Shown in pieces: positions 1-9,068 of a DNA stretch of 64,000 nt. The position numbers and the translations under genes were made by a program. Within the stretch, counting starts at the first letter, position 1. Each line of letters starts with the position of its first letter. Under the pieces are notes generated by a model. It worked only from the letters and a program-made list of their open reading frames with translations, did no database searches and was not told where the DNA came from. The stretch comes from JADJQU01 sp035490315 (lineage in GTDB: Bacteria > Planctomycetota > UBA1135 > GCA-002686595), in contig DATHET010000307.1 of NCBI GenBank assembly GCA_035490315.1, forward strand, positions 14,927-78,926, written 5' to 3'.

Positions 1-2503
1 CGATGTCTTTCTGCACCCGCTCGTCCTGCGGCACGCTGACCAGGTCGAAGTTCAGCGTGCCCAGGAAGCTCATCGGATTGAGCGCTTCGTCGCCGCGCGT
101 CAGCAGCACGAAGTAGCTGCCCGCGCTCACGTGGTCGATCGAGTAACGGCCTTCCGCGTCGGTGTTGCCCTGGTAGAGGCCGCCGCCGGTGGAGTTGCCC
201 TGGCCGCCGAGGTTGGCCGGCGAGAGGGCGAGCACGATCGCGCCCTTGACCGGTCGGTCGAAGCGGTCCGTGGCCGTGCCGAAGATCCCCGAGCCGCGCG
301 CCATCGTGATCAGGATTTCCGGCGCGGGCGCGTCAGCGGTGAGCTGCACGGGCTCCGCGCGGCCGAGCACGTAGTCGCGGTGCGACGCGTAGAGCGTGAG
401 CTCGCCCTCTTCGAGGCCGCCGAGCTCGAAGGAACCGTCGGCCTTGGATAAGACCGCTCGATCCCCGAACATGCCGAGCTGCGCCATGAAGCCGCTCATG
501 CCCGCGGGCAGATCCTCCGGCCGGCCCATCTTCTCGGTGCCCGCTCCACTCTCGCCCGCGAAGGGCCCGCGCCGTCGATTGCGCCCCGGATCGTTGCCCG
601 TGAACTCCTTGCCCGCGTTCGCGAAGACCGCTGCCCCGGCGACCGGCGCGCCTTCCTTGTTCTTGACCAGGCCGTGCACGACGCCGCCGGGAGTCAGCTC
701 GACGATCACTCCGCGCAGCGTCTGGCCTTCGACGACTTCGAGCCCGGTCACGGTCTTCGGCAGGAAGCCCGGCGCGTTGAACGTGAGACTCTTCGGCCCG
801 GGTTGGACCGACTCGATGCGAAACTTCCCTTGGGCGTCCTCGATCTCCTGCCCGCCGGAGTAGGGATTGCGCCGTCCGGGCGCCGCGACTTCGTTGTCGA
901 TGCGATCCTTGCCCGAGACGCGGAAGCTGGTCACCGGAACGTGCTCGAGCGCGTTCATCACCACGCCCTCGACCGCGCCGCCGGAGCGCAGGGTCACGCT
1001 CAGTTCCTTGTCCTGGTCCGGATCCCAGTCGACGTGCGTGCTCTCGTAACCGATCCGGCTGAACTCGATCCGATAGGGTTTTTCCCCGGGAAATGCGCCG
1101 GCACTGAAGCGGCCCTCGGCGTCGGTCTTCGGGAATTCGAAGCCCTTGACCGCCTGCGCGAGCAGCGGGGCGAAGGAGAAATCGAAATTGAAATTGCGCA
1201 GGTCGACCATGTTCCAGCGCACAACGACGCCTTCGAGCGGCGTGCCCGAACTGGTTAGCACGCGGCCCTGGACCAGCGGCCCGCGCGGCAGGAGGAAATC
1301 CGGCGCGGTCTGCGAGCCGCCATCGGGCACGATCACGCGCGGCCCCTGGGCCGGCAGGTGACCGGGCGCCATGGCCAGCACGTCCACTTCGCCCGCGGGC
1401 ACGAAGCTCATCGTGTAGCGGCCTTCACCGTCCGTCACGGCATGGGTCGCCTCGAGGATCTCGCTGACGTACGAGAGGTCGCGCAGCCCGCGCGGCACGA
1501 CGCCGACGTCGGCCCCGGCCAGCGGAGTAGCCTCGGCGGTGCTCGATTCCTCGTTCGCGCCGGGCCCGGAGAGGATGCGACCGACGACCTGGCAGCCAGA
1601 GTGCGTGCGAACGACGACCTGGGTGTCCTCGCCGGCGCGCACGGCGAGCTCGGGAACGTGAGTCAGCGCGAACCTGCCTCCGCTGGCCGTCACCTGCCAA
1701 TCAGGCCCCTCCGGCACGCCGCAGAACACGAAGGCGCCCTGCTCGCCCGAGGTGGTCTCCAGGTAGACGATGTCGCCGGTGCGCGCCGCTTCGATCGCGA
1801 AGGTCGGCCCCGCGGTGATCGCCATGCGCGCTCCGATCGCCGGTGAGCCATCGGGATTCTCGACGCGACCGACCACTCGGCCGCCGGGGCGCAGGAAGAC
1901 GTCGACCGGGCCACCGGAGCCGGAGGCGAGCACGCGCGCGTGAGCCACGCCGTCGGGAACGTGGCGCGTGCCGCGCGCCTCGAGGAAGTACTGCCCAGCG
2001 CGCACGCCTTCGAACTGGAAGGCTCCCGCCGCGTCCGTGCCGGTGATCGCGATCGGCTCGACGCGCTTCTCGAGATCGTCGCCAGTGTTCGCCAGGTGGA
2101 GGATGCGGCCGAAGGCGCGTCCACCGGCGGGCGGCAAGGGAAGGAGATCGATGCGCACGCCGGCCAGGGGCTCTCCGCTGCTGCGATCGAGGACGCGGCC
2201 GGAGAGCCTGCCCGGTCCCGACAGTCGCACGCCTGCGGGAATCTCGATTCCGCCTGGGGATCCGAAGGCGCGGTCGCTGAAGACGCTCTGGCGCAGGCCC
2301 GGCCCGGGCTCACCGAGGTCGATGGAGTCCGGATCGACGGCCGCATCGGGGTGGGCCAGCGGGCCGGCGGGCAGCGAGGTCCTGGAGTCCGCGCGCAGGA
2401 ACCACCAGGTCAGCAGGCCGACGATCACCACGAAAGTGGCGACGAGGCCGATCAGGAAGCGCGGCTGTGGAAACTCGGAAGCGCGTGGATCCTGGACGAC
2501 CAT
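1..2503 (-). CDS. Membrane-anchored protein with carboxypeptidase-regulatory-like repeats (3' end outside window)
   Basis: The frame opened by the ATG at 2503-2501 stays open to the left edge, giving at least 834 codons, so the C-terminus is missing. The protein starts with a short cytoplasmic segment and one membrane helix at about residues 16-36 (FLIGLVATFVVIVGLLTWW), so most of it is extracytoplasmic. The rest reads as repeated beta-sandwich units of the CarboxypepD_reg type, with recurring phrases such as TDAEGRFSAGAFPG, GYESTHVDW and GRYSIDHVSAGSYFVLLTRGD. Such units are adhesive or structural and do not by themselves show peptidase activity. No catalytic domain was seen in the visible part. 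It is transcribed away from the EamA gene at 2757; the 253 bases between them hold no other gene. Confidence 0.75.
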   Translation of the reverse strand, partial: MVVQDPRASEFPQPRFLIGLVATFVVIVGLLTWWFLRADSRTSLPAGPLAHPDAAVDPDSIDLGEPGPGLRQSVFSDRAFGSPGGIEIPAGVRLSGPGRLSGRVLDRSSGEPLAGVRIDLLPLPPAGGRAFGRILHLANTGDDLEKRVEPIAITGTDAAGAFQFEGVRAGQYFLEARGTRHVPDGVAHARVLASGSGGPVDVFLRPGGRVVGRVENPDGSPAIGARMAITAGPTFAIEAARTGDIVYLETTSGEQGAFVFCGVPEGPDWQVTASGGRFALTHVPELAVRAGEDTQVVVRTHSGCQVVGRILSGPGANEESSTAEATPLAGADVGVVPRGLRDLSYVSEILEATHAVTDGEGRYTMSFVPAGEVDVLAMAPGHLPAQGPRVIVPDGGSQTAPDFLLPRGPLVQGRVLTSSGTPLEGVVVRWNMVDLRNFNFDFSFAPLLAQAVKGFEFPKTDAEGRFSAGAFPGEKPYRIEFSRIGYESTHVDWDPDQDKELSVTLRSGGAVEGVVMNALEHVPVTSFRVSGKDRIDNEVAAPGRRNPYSGGQEIEDAQGKFRIESVQPGPKSLTFNAPGFLPKTVTGLEVVEGQTLRGVIVELTPGGVVHGLVKNKEGAPVAGAAVFANAGKEFTGNDPGRNRRRGPFAGESGAGTEKMGRPEDLPAGMSGFMAQLGMFGDRAVLSKADGSFELGGLEEGELTLYASHRDYVLGRAEPVQLTADAPAPEILITMARGSGIFGTATDRFDRPVKGAIVLALSPANLGGQGNSTGGGLYQGNTDAEGRYSIDHVSAGSYFVLLTRGDEALNPMSFLGTLNFDLVSVPQDERVQKDI

Positions 2504-2756
2504 GGGTTGCGCGATTCGAACGCCGGCTCCCAGTGGAACAAAACCCGTACCCGCTGCGGGCTCGAGTCACGATTCGAGGCTTTCGAGCCCTGGCGAGCCT
2601 GCAAGCCGCCTTCGGGGTCCCTCGCTGCGCACCACGCTTCGGCGCGCCCGTGCCGGATCGGCCCATCGCGGCAGGGCCCGCCCCTGCGCAGGAGGAGCTC
2701 AGACCCGTTGCGATCGCAGTGTGGACTTCGATCCGCGGCTGCTACCGTTCCGCTCC

Positions 2757-3650
2757 GTGTCCCAGCTCGCGACCGAAAATCCACGCCGCGCCTATTTCCT
2801 GATCGTCCTCGCCAGCGCGCTGTTCTCGGCGATGTTCGCCGTGGTCAAGATCCTGCCCGCGCGGGTCGCCTCCTCCGAAGTGTTGTGCCTTCGAGGTTTG
2901 ATCGGTGTGGCTGGCGCTGGCCTGGTGATCGCGATGACCGGCCAGCGTTGGCGACCGGGGCCGCTGGGCATCAATCTCCTGCGCTCGGGCTGTGGCTTCG
3001 CGTCCGTGCTCACGCAGTACTACTCGGTGCACGAGGCCGGGGCCGAGCTCGCGACCGCGAATCTGCTGGTCCAGGGCGCTCCCCTGTGGATCGTCCTGCT
3101 CTCCGCCGCGCTGCTGGGCGAGCGTCCGTCGCGGCGCACGAAGTGGGCTCTTGCGGCGGGACTCGTGGGAACGGCCCTGGCTCTGGGGCCTTCGGGCGCC
3201 GGCGAGCGGACCGGACTGCTGCTCGCTCTCGTCTCCGGAGGCTTCAGCGCCCTGGCCCTGCTGTCCGTCCGCAAGCTGGCCTCGACGGAGAGTCCGGCGT
3301 CGGTCGTGATGTTCTTCATGGGCTTCTCCGCCCTGGCCGCGGCGCCCTTCGCTGGCTCGAGTCTCTACCGCCACGGCATGTGGACCGCGCACGAGGTCTC
3401 GGCCCTGGTTGCGATCGGTGTGCTCGGCACCGCGGGACAGCTGGTGATGACCGAGGCATACCGGTATGGCTCGGCCGCCTCGGTATCGATCGCCGGACTG
3501 TCGCAGGTCGCCTTCAGCGCCCTCTTGTCGTTCGGCGTGCTCGGAGCGCCCGCACCGTCGATCGGGGCGATCGCGGGCGGGATCATCGTGCTCGCGGCCG
3601 GACTGGTCTCGGTCCAGCCCTGGCGAGCCGCGGCTACGACGGCGGCTTGA
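2757..3650 (+). CDS. EamA/DMT-family drug-metabolite transporter
   Basis: This is a 297-residue, very hydrophobic protein of about ten membrane helices arranged as two EamA halves (about residues 12-140 and 155-290), the usual size and layout of DMT exporters. Typical features include FLIVLASALFSAMFAVVKIL near the start, the TANLLVQGAPLWIVLLSAAL region, and GTAGQLVMTEAYRYG in the second half. The GTG at 2757 was chosen because it places the first helix at about residue 13; an in-frame GTG at 2721 is possible. The substrate cannot be read from sequence. Its 3' end overlaps the convergent epimerase gene by 17 bases. Confidence 0.8.
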   Translation: MSQLATENPRRAYFLIVLASALFSAMFAVVKILPARVASSEVLCLRGLIGVAGAGLVIAMTGQRWRPGPLGINLLRSGCGFASVLTQYYSVHEAGAELATANLLVQGAPLWIVLLSAALLGERPSRRTKWALAAGLVGTALALGPSGAGERTGLLLALVSGGFSALALLSVRKLASTESPASVVMFFMGFSALAAAPFAGSSLYRHGMWTAHEVSALVAIGVLGTAGQLVMTEAYRYGSAASVSIAGLSQVAFSALLSFGVLGAPAPSIGAIAGGIIVLAAGLVSVQPWRAAATTAA

Positions 3651-4644
3651 GCTTCAAGCTCTCGAGCATCTCGTCGATCACGCGCTCGAACGCCCTGGGC
3701 CGCCAGCCCAGCTCGGCGCGTGCGCGCGCGCCGCTGGTCTTGAAATCGACGCGCGCCAGTCGCAGCGTCTGGGGCGTGAAGAAATCGCTGCGCACCGCGC
3801 CGTCGAGGGCCCGCGCGCAGATTTCGGCGATGGCCCAGATCCAGCGCGGGACTGCGATCGGCGCCTTTTTCCCACAGCGGCGGGCGACCAGGCCGATCAG
3901 CTCGCGGTGAGTCCAGATCGATTCCACGAGCAGGTAGCGCTCCCCGCGGCGACCGCGCTCGAGGGCGAGCACGCAGCCTTCGGCGCAGTCGTCGAGTCCG
4001 ACCACGCTCTGCGATCCGGGAGGCGCGAGCAAGAGCGGCAGCGGCCCGGTGCGGCCGCTCGCGATCATGTGCAGCACGCGCTGCGAGTTGGAGGTGCGTC
4101 CGTTGGCGCCGAAAATCGCGCCAGGGTTGACCACGACGAGATCGAGCCACGGAGCTGCGTTGAGCGCGAGTAGTTCCGCCTCGTGCTTGGTCGTCATGTA
4201 ATCGCAGCCGAGCTGATCCCCGTGATAGGCGCTGCGCTCGTCGAGGATGGTCCCGTCGAGCGAAGGACCGACGGCGACGACCGAGCTGACGTGAAGCACG
4301 CGTCCGACGGGATGTCGCCGGCAAGCCTCGAGCATGCGCCGCGTGCCCTCGACGTTGATTTCGCGCGAGCGGTTGCGATCGCGAGTCTGGTAGCTGATCA
4401 GCGCGCCCGCATGGACGATCCAGGGCGTCTCACTCGCGGCGCACACGGACTCGAACGCGCGCTCGAGGCTCTCCGCGTCGCGCAGATCGCCCGCGTGCCA
4501 GTGCACGTCGAGTCCAGCCAGAGCCGAGCGGTCGGAGTCGGGGCGCGCCAGGGCGTGCAGTGCGTGGCCGCGCGAAGCTAGCTTGCGCGCGATCTCGGCG
4601 CCGAGGAATCCGGTCGCGCCGCTGAAGAAAACAGCGGGCTTCAA
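3634..4644 (-). CDS. NAD(P)-dependent epimerase/dehydratase (extended SDR family)
   Basis: The product has 336 residues. It opens with the Rossmann motif FFSGATGFLGAEIARKLASRG, followed by a D-rich second strand (WHAGDLRD), the active-site Ser region LHVSSVVAVG and the catalytic pair in GCDYMTTKHEAE (YxxxK). This is the extended short-chain dehydrogenase fold that acts on nucleotide sugars, sterol or flavonoid-like substrates; the exact substrate is not evident. The start is TTG at 4644-4642, which overlaps the stop of the upstream kinase gene (TTGA), so the two are probably translationally coupled. Its 3' end overlaps the convergent EamA gene. Confidence 0.8.
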   Translation of the reverse strand: MKPAVFFSGATGFLGAEIARKLASRGHALHALARPDSDRSALAGLDVHWHAGDLRDAESLERAFESVCAASETPWIVHAGALISYQTRDRNRSREINVEGTRRMLEACRRHPVGRVLHVSSVVAVGPSLDGTILDERSAYHGDQLGCDYMTTKHEAELLALNAAPWLDLVVVNPGAIFGANGRTSNSQRVLHMIASGRTGPLPLLLAPPGSQSVVGLDDCAEGCVLALERGRRGERYLLVESIWTHRELIGLVARRCGKKAPIAVPRWIWAIAEICARALDGAVRSDFFTPQTLRLARVDFKTSGARARAELGWRPRAFERVIDEMLESLKLKPPS

Positions 4645-6608
4645 GCAGCAGAACCCGGATCCGGCGCGGGGCGCTCTGGCTCCGGGTGTTTCGCGCCGGG
4701 CAGATCGACGCTCGCCGTCGTTCCGACGCCGTCGGGGCGCGGCTCGAGGCGGATCGCTCCGGCCATTTCCTCCACGGCGCGCTTGGCGATCGCGAGACCG
4801 AGACCGGTGCCCGTCGAGCGCGTCGTGAAGTAGGGCTCGAAAAGTCTCGCGCGGACTTCCTGCGACAGGCCGACGCCTCGATCGCGCAGCTCGATGCGCA
4901 CACGATCGCCGTGGGTGCTGACCTCGAACTCCAATTCGCCGCCCTCGGGGCTGGCTTGGATCGCATTCGAGATCAGGTTCTGCAGCACGCGTCGCAGGAG
5001 CGGCTCGTCGACGTGCACACGGCCGCCGCCGCCCTTGCGCGTGAGGCGCACGCTGGATTCGCGCGCCCAGGCCGCGTTGAGCGACATCAGGTCGTCGACC
5101 AGCGCGCCCGCGTCGAAGTCGCGCGGATTCTGCTGCTTCAGCGCTCCCGTCAAGGCGTGAAAATCGTTGGCGATCTCGCGCAAATGCTCGACCTGGCGCG
5201 CGATCGTGTCGGTGGTGCGCTCGAAGATCGAATCGAACTGCGGAGACTTCTCTCTCCGCGCGCGGCGCAGGAGATCGACGGAGAGCTGGATCGGCGTCAG
5301 CGGATTCTTGATGTCGTGGGCCACCTGCCGGGCCATTTCGCGCCAGGCCGCGTCCTTCTCGGCCTTGACCAGCTCGGCGCGCTTCTCCTTGATCTCGCTG
5401 GTCATCTCGTTGAAGGCCTTGCCCAGCTCGGCCAGCTCGTCGCTGCCCGCCACCGCGACGCGCGCGTCGAGATCGCCGGCCGCGACGTGGCGCGTGTGCT
5501 CGTGCAGCGCGAGGATCGGCTGGGTGATCCGGCGCGCGATCACCAGCGTCCAAAGCGTCGCGATCAGGAGCACCACCGCGGTGGCGCGGACCAGGTTCGC
5601 GCGCAGGTCGTTGACTCCGCGAAAAATGTCCTTGTTGTCGATGCCGACGCCGACGACCCAGTCGAAGCCGCCATCCTCGCGACTCTTGGTGTGCTTGAAC
5701 GCCGCGCTCTTGCGCACACCTCGGAAGCTGTACTCCGGATACAGGTCCCAGTCGCTCGCCAGGGCGGCCTGGGTCATCGCGCCCAATCCCAGATCCTCGG
5801 TGATCCTCCGGCCGTACAGCTTGAGGTTGGGGTGGGCGAGGATCGTGTTCGCGTCGGATTTCCAAACCCAGCCGTAGGCCGAGGGATAGACGTCGGCGCC
5901 GACCAGTCCGCGGAAGTACTCCGAGAGGGCGGGCAGGCTCAGCTCGGCCTGGATGTGCTGCCAGTCGACGAGACCGAGCATCACGCCGAGGACCTCGCCC
6001 GTGTCGACGTCGGAAAAAATCGGGTCGCTGAAGCCGATGAACAGGCTCGAGCGCGAATCGAGCGCGAGCAGATCGCTGGCGTGCTGATCGATCGCGTCCT
6101 CGCGGCCTTCGAGCCCGGCCTGGAACCACTTTTCCGCGGAGAAATCGCGCTCCTCGAGCGCGAGCAGCGACTTCAGCGGCGAGCCGTTGGGGTCCTTGCG
6201 GTTGGACGCGACCAGGCGTCCGCGGCGATCGACCACGAGCAGCAGCTCGAAGTGGCGCTTGACCGCGACGGCGCTGTCGAAGGCCTTGCCGAGCTTGTTG
6301 CGCAATGCGAAGGACTCGCGGACTCCCGCGCGCTCTTCCTCGGCCTCCTGGATCGCCCAGTCGCAGGCCTCGTCGGTGGCGAGGAAACGCACGTCGCGCC
6401 GGAACTCATCGACGTCGCGATCGATGCGCGCGGCCAAATCGGCGGCCAGGCCCTTGAGCGAGGAGAGCACCACCTCGCGCGAGAGGCGCTCGCCCATCTG
6501 GTACTCGACGAACAACGCGAAGCCGAGGAAGGGCACGATGACCGCCGCGAGCACGGCGAGCACCAGCTTGGTGGAAATCCTGCGGATCATCGCGAGGCGG
6601 CGTAGCAT
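4641..6608 (-). CDS. NtrY-like membrane sensor histidine kinase (dCache-HAMP-HisKA-HATPase)
   Basis: The protein has 655 residues. Membrane helices lie at about 13-34 and 338-358 and flank a large periplasmic region resembling a double-Cache sensor. A HAMP linker follows (about 357-410), then the phosphoacceptor His at about residue 431 in QVAHDIKNPLTPIQLSVDLL, and an ATP-binding domain with an N box (LISNAIQASPEGG) and G boxes (DRGVGL, TGLGLAIAKRAVEEM). All catalytic motifs look intact. No response regulator is adjacent, so it is an orphan kinase by context. The second Met at residue 7 (6590) is an alternative start. The stop overlaps the TTG of the epimerase gene. It is divergent from the glycosyltransferase at 6620, with only 11 bases between. 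Confidence 0.88.
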   Translation of the reverse strand: MLRRLAMIRRISTKLVLAVLAAVIVPFLGFALFVEYQMGERLSREVVLSSLKGLAADLAARIDRDVDEFRRDVRFLATDEACDWAIQEAEEERAGVRESFALRNKLGKAFDSAVAVKRHFELLLVVDRRGRLVASNRKDPNGSPLKSLLALEERDFSAEKWFQAGLEGREDAIDQHASDLLALDSRSSLFIGFSDPIFSDVDTGEVLGVMLGLVDWQHIQAELSLPALSEYFRGLVGADVYPSAYGWVWKSDANTILAHPNLKLYGRRITEDLGLGAMTQAALASDWDLYPEYSFRGVRKSAAFKHTKSREDGGFDWVVGVGIDNKDIFRGVNDLRANLVRATAVVLLIATLWTLVIARRITQPILALHEHTRHVAAGDLDARVAVAGSDELAELGKAFNEMTSEIKEKRAELVKAEKDAAWREMARQVAHDIKNPLTPIQLSVDLLRRARREKSPQFDSIFERTTDTIARQVEHLREIANDFHALTGALKQQNPRDFDAGALVDDLMSLNAAWARESSVRLTRKGGGGRVHVDEPLLRRVLQNLISNAIQASPEGGELEFEVSTHGDRVRIELRDRGVGLSQEVRARLFEPYFTTRSTGTGLGLAIAKRAVEEMAGAIRLEPRPDGVGTTASVDLPGAKHPEPERPAPDPGSAA

Positions 6609-6619
6609 GATCCGCTGCC

Positions 6620-7699
6620 TTGAGTACCGAAGAGCGTATCCTCCTCGTCCGCCTGTCGCACCTGGGCGACGTGGTGCACGCGCTGCCCGTGTTCCACGCG
6701 CTGCGCCGGCACCATCCGAGCGCTCGCATCGCCTGGGCAGTCGAGCCCGAATTCGCGGGACTGCTCGAAGGATTGCCGGGACTGGAGTGCACGATTCCTT
6801 TCGGGCGGCGCGAAGGCGCGGCGGCCTGGCTGCGGCTCGCGGCGAAGCTTGCCTGTTTCTCGCCGACCTGGGTCGTCGATGCCCAGGGCAACTTGAAGAG
6901 CGCGGCGGTCAGCCTGTGCGCGCCGAGCGCGCGCCGCAGCGGCCTGCATCCGCGCGACTGGCGCGAGCGAGCGGGCGCGCGCGTGCTGCACGACTGGGCG
7001 GAGGCCACGGATCGCGAGCCCGCCCACGCGATCGATCGCATGCTGGCCCTGGCGCGGCACGTCGGCAAGGAGGATGCGACGGCCTGCTTCGACCTCGGCC
7101 TCTCGCAGGAAGAGCGCGAGCAGGGCAGCAGGGCGCTCGAAGCGGCGCTTGGAAGCCCTGCGCGCAGCGATGTCGTGCTGCTCGCCCTGTCGGGTCCGAG
7201 CGACGTGCGCAGCTGGCCGCTGCCGCACTGGGCCGAGCTCGCCCGCAGCTTGTCGCGCGCGGGCAAACGCGTCCTGGTGGTCTCGGGTCCAGGCGAAGCC
7301 AGCGCCGGGGAGCAGCTCGCCCGCGAGCTCGAAGAGGACACCGGCGTGCGATCGTGGATCGGCCAGCGCGGACTGCGCGTCTATGCAGCGGCCCTTCACG
7401 CCGCGGCAGCGGCCGGAATGCGCTACGTCGGAGTCGACTCCGGTCCCCTGCATCTCGCCGCGGCTTGCGGCCTCCCGGTGGTCGCGCTCGAAGGACCGCA
7501 ATCTCACGCGCGCACCGGGCCCTGGCCGCCGCCCGAGCGCGCGGATCGATACCCGATCGAGACCGCGCGCCACGCGATCGTGCGCTCGGCGGAAACCCTG
7601 GCCTGCGCGCCCTGCTACTCGCGGATCTGCACGCACCGCGAAGGCCCGGTGTGCATGAGCCGGCTCACGCCGGACCTCGTGCTCGCCGCCCTCTCGTGA
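6620..7699 (+). CDS. Glycosyltransferase family 9 (heptosyltransferase-like)
   Basis: A 359-residue protein with the GT9/ADP-heptose:LPS heptosyltransferase layout. The N-terminal lobe begins ILLVRLSHLGDVVHALPV, which matches the family's RxSxxGDV motif. The C-terminal lobe carries the sugar-nucleotide-binding signature YVGVDSGPLHLAAACGLPVV followed by ALEGPQ. These enzymes add heptose or related sugars to the inner core of lipopolysaccharide at the cytoplasmic face. The start is TTG at 6620. With lptF/lptG, the kinase and the acyltransferase in this window it supports an LPS-bearing outer membrane. It ends one base before the convergent TPR lipoprotein gene. The exact donor and acceptor are unknown. 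Confidence 0.82.
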   Translation: MSTEERILLVRLSHLGDVVHALPVFHALRRHHPSARIAWAVEPEFAGLLEGLPGLECTIPFGRREGAAAWLRLAAKLACFSPTWVVDAQGNLKSAAVSLCAPSARRSGLHPRDWRERAGARVLHDWAEATDREPAHAIDRMLALARHVGKEDATACFDLGLSQEEREQGSRALEAALGSPARSDVVLLALSGPSDVRSWPLPHWAELARSLSRAGKRVLVVSGPGEASAGEQLARELEEDTGVRSWIGQRGLRVYAAALHAAAAAGMRYVGVDSGPLHLAAACGLPVVALEGPQSHARTGPWPPPERADRYPIETARHAIVRSAETLACAPCYSRICTHREGPVCMSRLTPDLVLAALS

Positions 7700-8965
7700 T
7701 CAGGGCTTCTGCTCGGTGACCGGAGCCACGACCGGCTTGAGCTGCTCGATCAATTGCTCGACGTTCTTGTAGCGCGGCCAGAAGGTGCTGATGCGCTTGA
7801 GCAACTCGAGCTTCTGCGCGGGATCCGTGCTCTCCATGGCCTGCTTGAAGAGCAGGTCGGCCTTCTCGATGTACCCCTTGAGCGTGTCGCGCCGCGCCAG
7901 CGTGTCCTTGTAATAATCGCGCTGGGCCAGCAGCTTGTCGTAGGCCGCCACTGCTTCCTCGAAGTCCTGGTCGGACTCCAGGGCCAGGGCGCTCTGGTAG
8001 CCCGCCTCGAGGCGCGCCTCTTCGATCTCCGCGCGCCGGCCTTCGAACTTGTCGGTCTGGTGCTTGGTCACCGCGAGTCCGGAGTCGATCGCCACGCCGG
8101 CTTCCTCGTATTTCTTGGCGCGGATCAAGCGGTCGATCTCGCGCAGCTTGTCCTCGGCCGAAGCCTCGATGCGCGTGCGGTCGTATCCGGTCTTGGCCTC
8201 GGCGCACTCGGGATCCATCAACAGCGCGATGCGGTATTCGTTGCGCGCGCCGGCCCACAGGCCCTGCAGCTCCAGACTGTGGGCGAGCGAGGCGCGGGTC
8301 AGCGCCAGCTGCCCGTCGACGGCCTTCTTGTTGACTTTGGCCTTGTCGTTCTTCGGCTGGTACTTCCCGGTGTAGGCGAAGCGAGTCGCCGCTTGCTGCA
8401 GCCAGTAATCGCGCAGCAAGTGCACACCGTCCTCGTAGTACTGCTGGCCCATCCCGCGCCGGTAGTTGATCTGCAACAGGACCTGAGTCAGCCCCGCCTT
8501 GGCGTTGATGTCGTCGGGCCCGTAGCTCAGTGCCTTCTCGTATTCCTCGCGCGCGGCGTCGAGATTCGACGAGGCGAAGAACTCGTCTCCGTCCCTCGTG
8601 TGGATCATCGCCAGCTTGCCCTGCATCTTGTTCTCCCAGTCGACGATCACCGGTTCCTCCGGCTCGACTTTCTTGGCCTCGCGCACCAGCTCCAGGGCCT
8701 CGAGGTTCTTGTCCGCGAAGCACAGCATGCGCGCCTGCTCGAGCATCACGGCGGCCTTCGCGCGCCGCAGCTGGCGCTCGCCCTCCGCGTCGCCGGGGTG
8801 GGCCTGGTTGAAGGCCTCGGCGGCGAGCAGGGCCTCGGAGTAGCGCCCGTGGGCCGAGAGGTCGTCGACCGCCGCCAGGCTGCTCGAGTACTCCGGATTG
8901 GTTTCGCCGGTGTGGCAGGCGGCGAGGAACAGGGGGATTGCGAGCGATGCGAAACGAATCTTCAT
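7700..8965 (-). CDS. TPR-rich lipoprotein
   Basis: The product has 421 residues and begins with a lipoprotein signal (MKIRFASLAIPLFLAAC, lipobox LAAC, Cys at residue 17). The rest is almost all helical and reads as tetratricopeptide-like pairs (for example HGRYSEALLAAEAFNQAHPGD and SLAHSLELQGLWAGARNEY), with charged segments that could form coiled coil. The start at 8965 was preferred over a longer open frame because it places the lipobox correctly. Such lipoproteins usually scaffold envelope complexes. It lies 103 bases downstream of lptG on the same strand, so co-transcription is possible. No enzymatic motif was seen. Confidence 0.75.
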   Translation of the reverse strand: MKIRFASLAIPLFLAACHTGETNPEYSSSLAAVDDLSAHGRYSEALLAAEAFNQAHPGDAEGERQLRRAKAAVMLEQARMLCFADKNLEALELVREAKKVEPEEPVIVDWENKMQGKLAMIHTRDGDEFFASSNLDAAREEYEKALSYGPDDINAKAGLTQVLLQINYRRGMGQQYYEDGVHLLRDYWLQQAATRFAYTGKYQPKNDKAKVNKKAVDGQLALTRASLAHSLELQGLWAGARNEYRIALLMDPECAEAKTGYDRTRIEASAEDKLREIDRLIRAKKYEEAGVAIDSGLAVTKHQTDKFEGRRAEIEEARLEAGYQSALALESDQDFEEAVAAYDKLLAQRDYYKDTLARRDTLKGYIEKADLLFKQAMESTDPAQKLELLKRISTFWPRYKNVEQLIEQLKPVVAPVTEQKP

Positions 8966-9068
8966 AGATCGATGGGCGTGAGAGCCCGTCCTCCGACGCC
9001 GGACTCCTGTTTTTCTTCCTGGCGGGACCCGACCTTGTAACAAAGCGCGGCCCGGGCGGCCACGTGAC

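Noticed and set aside
4686..6605. 639-codon plus-strand frame opposite the sensor kinase
   Set aside because: It is antisense to a kinase with intact HisKA and HATPase motifs and shows no protein-like features.
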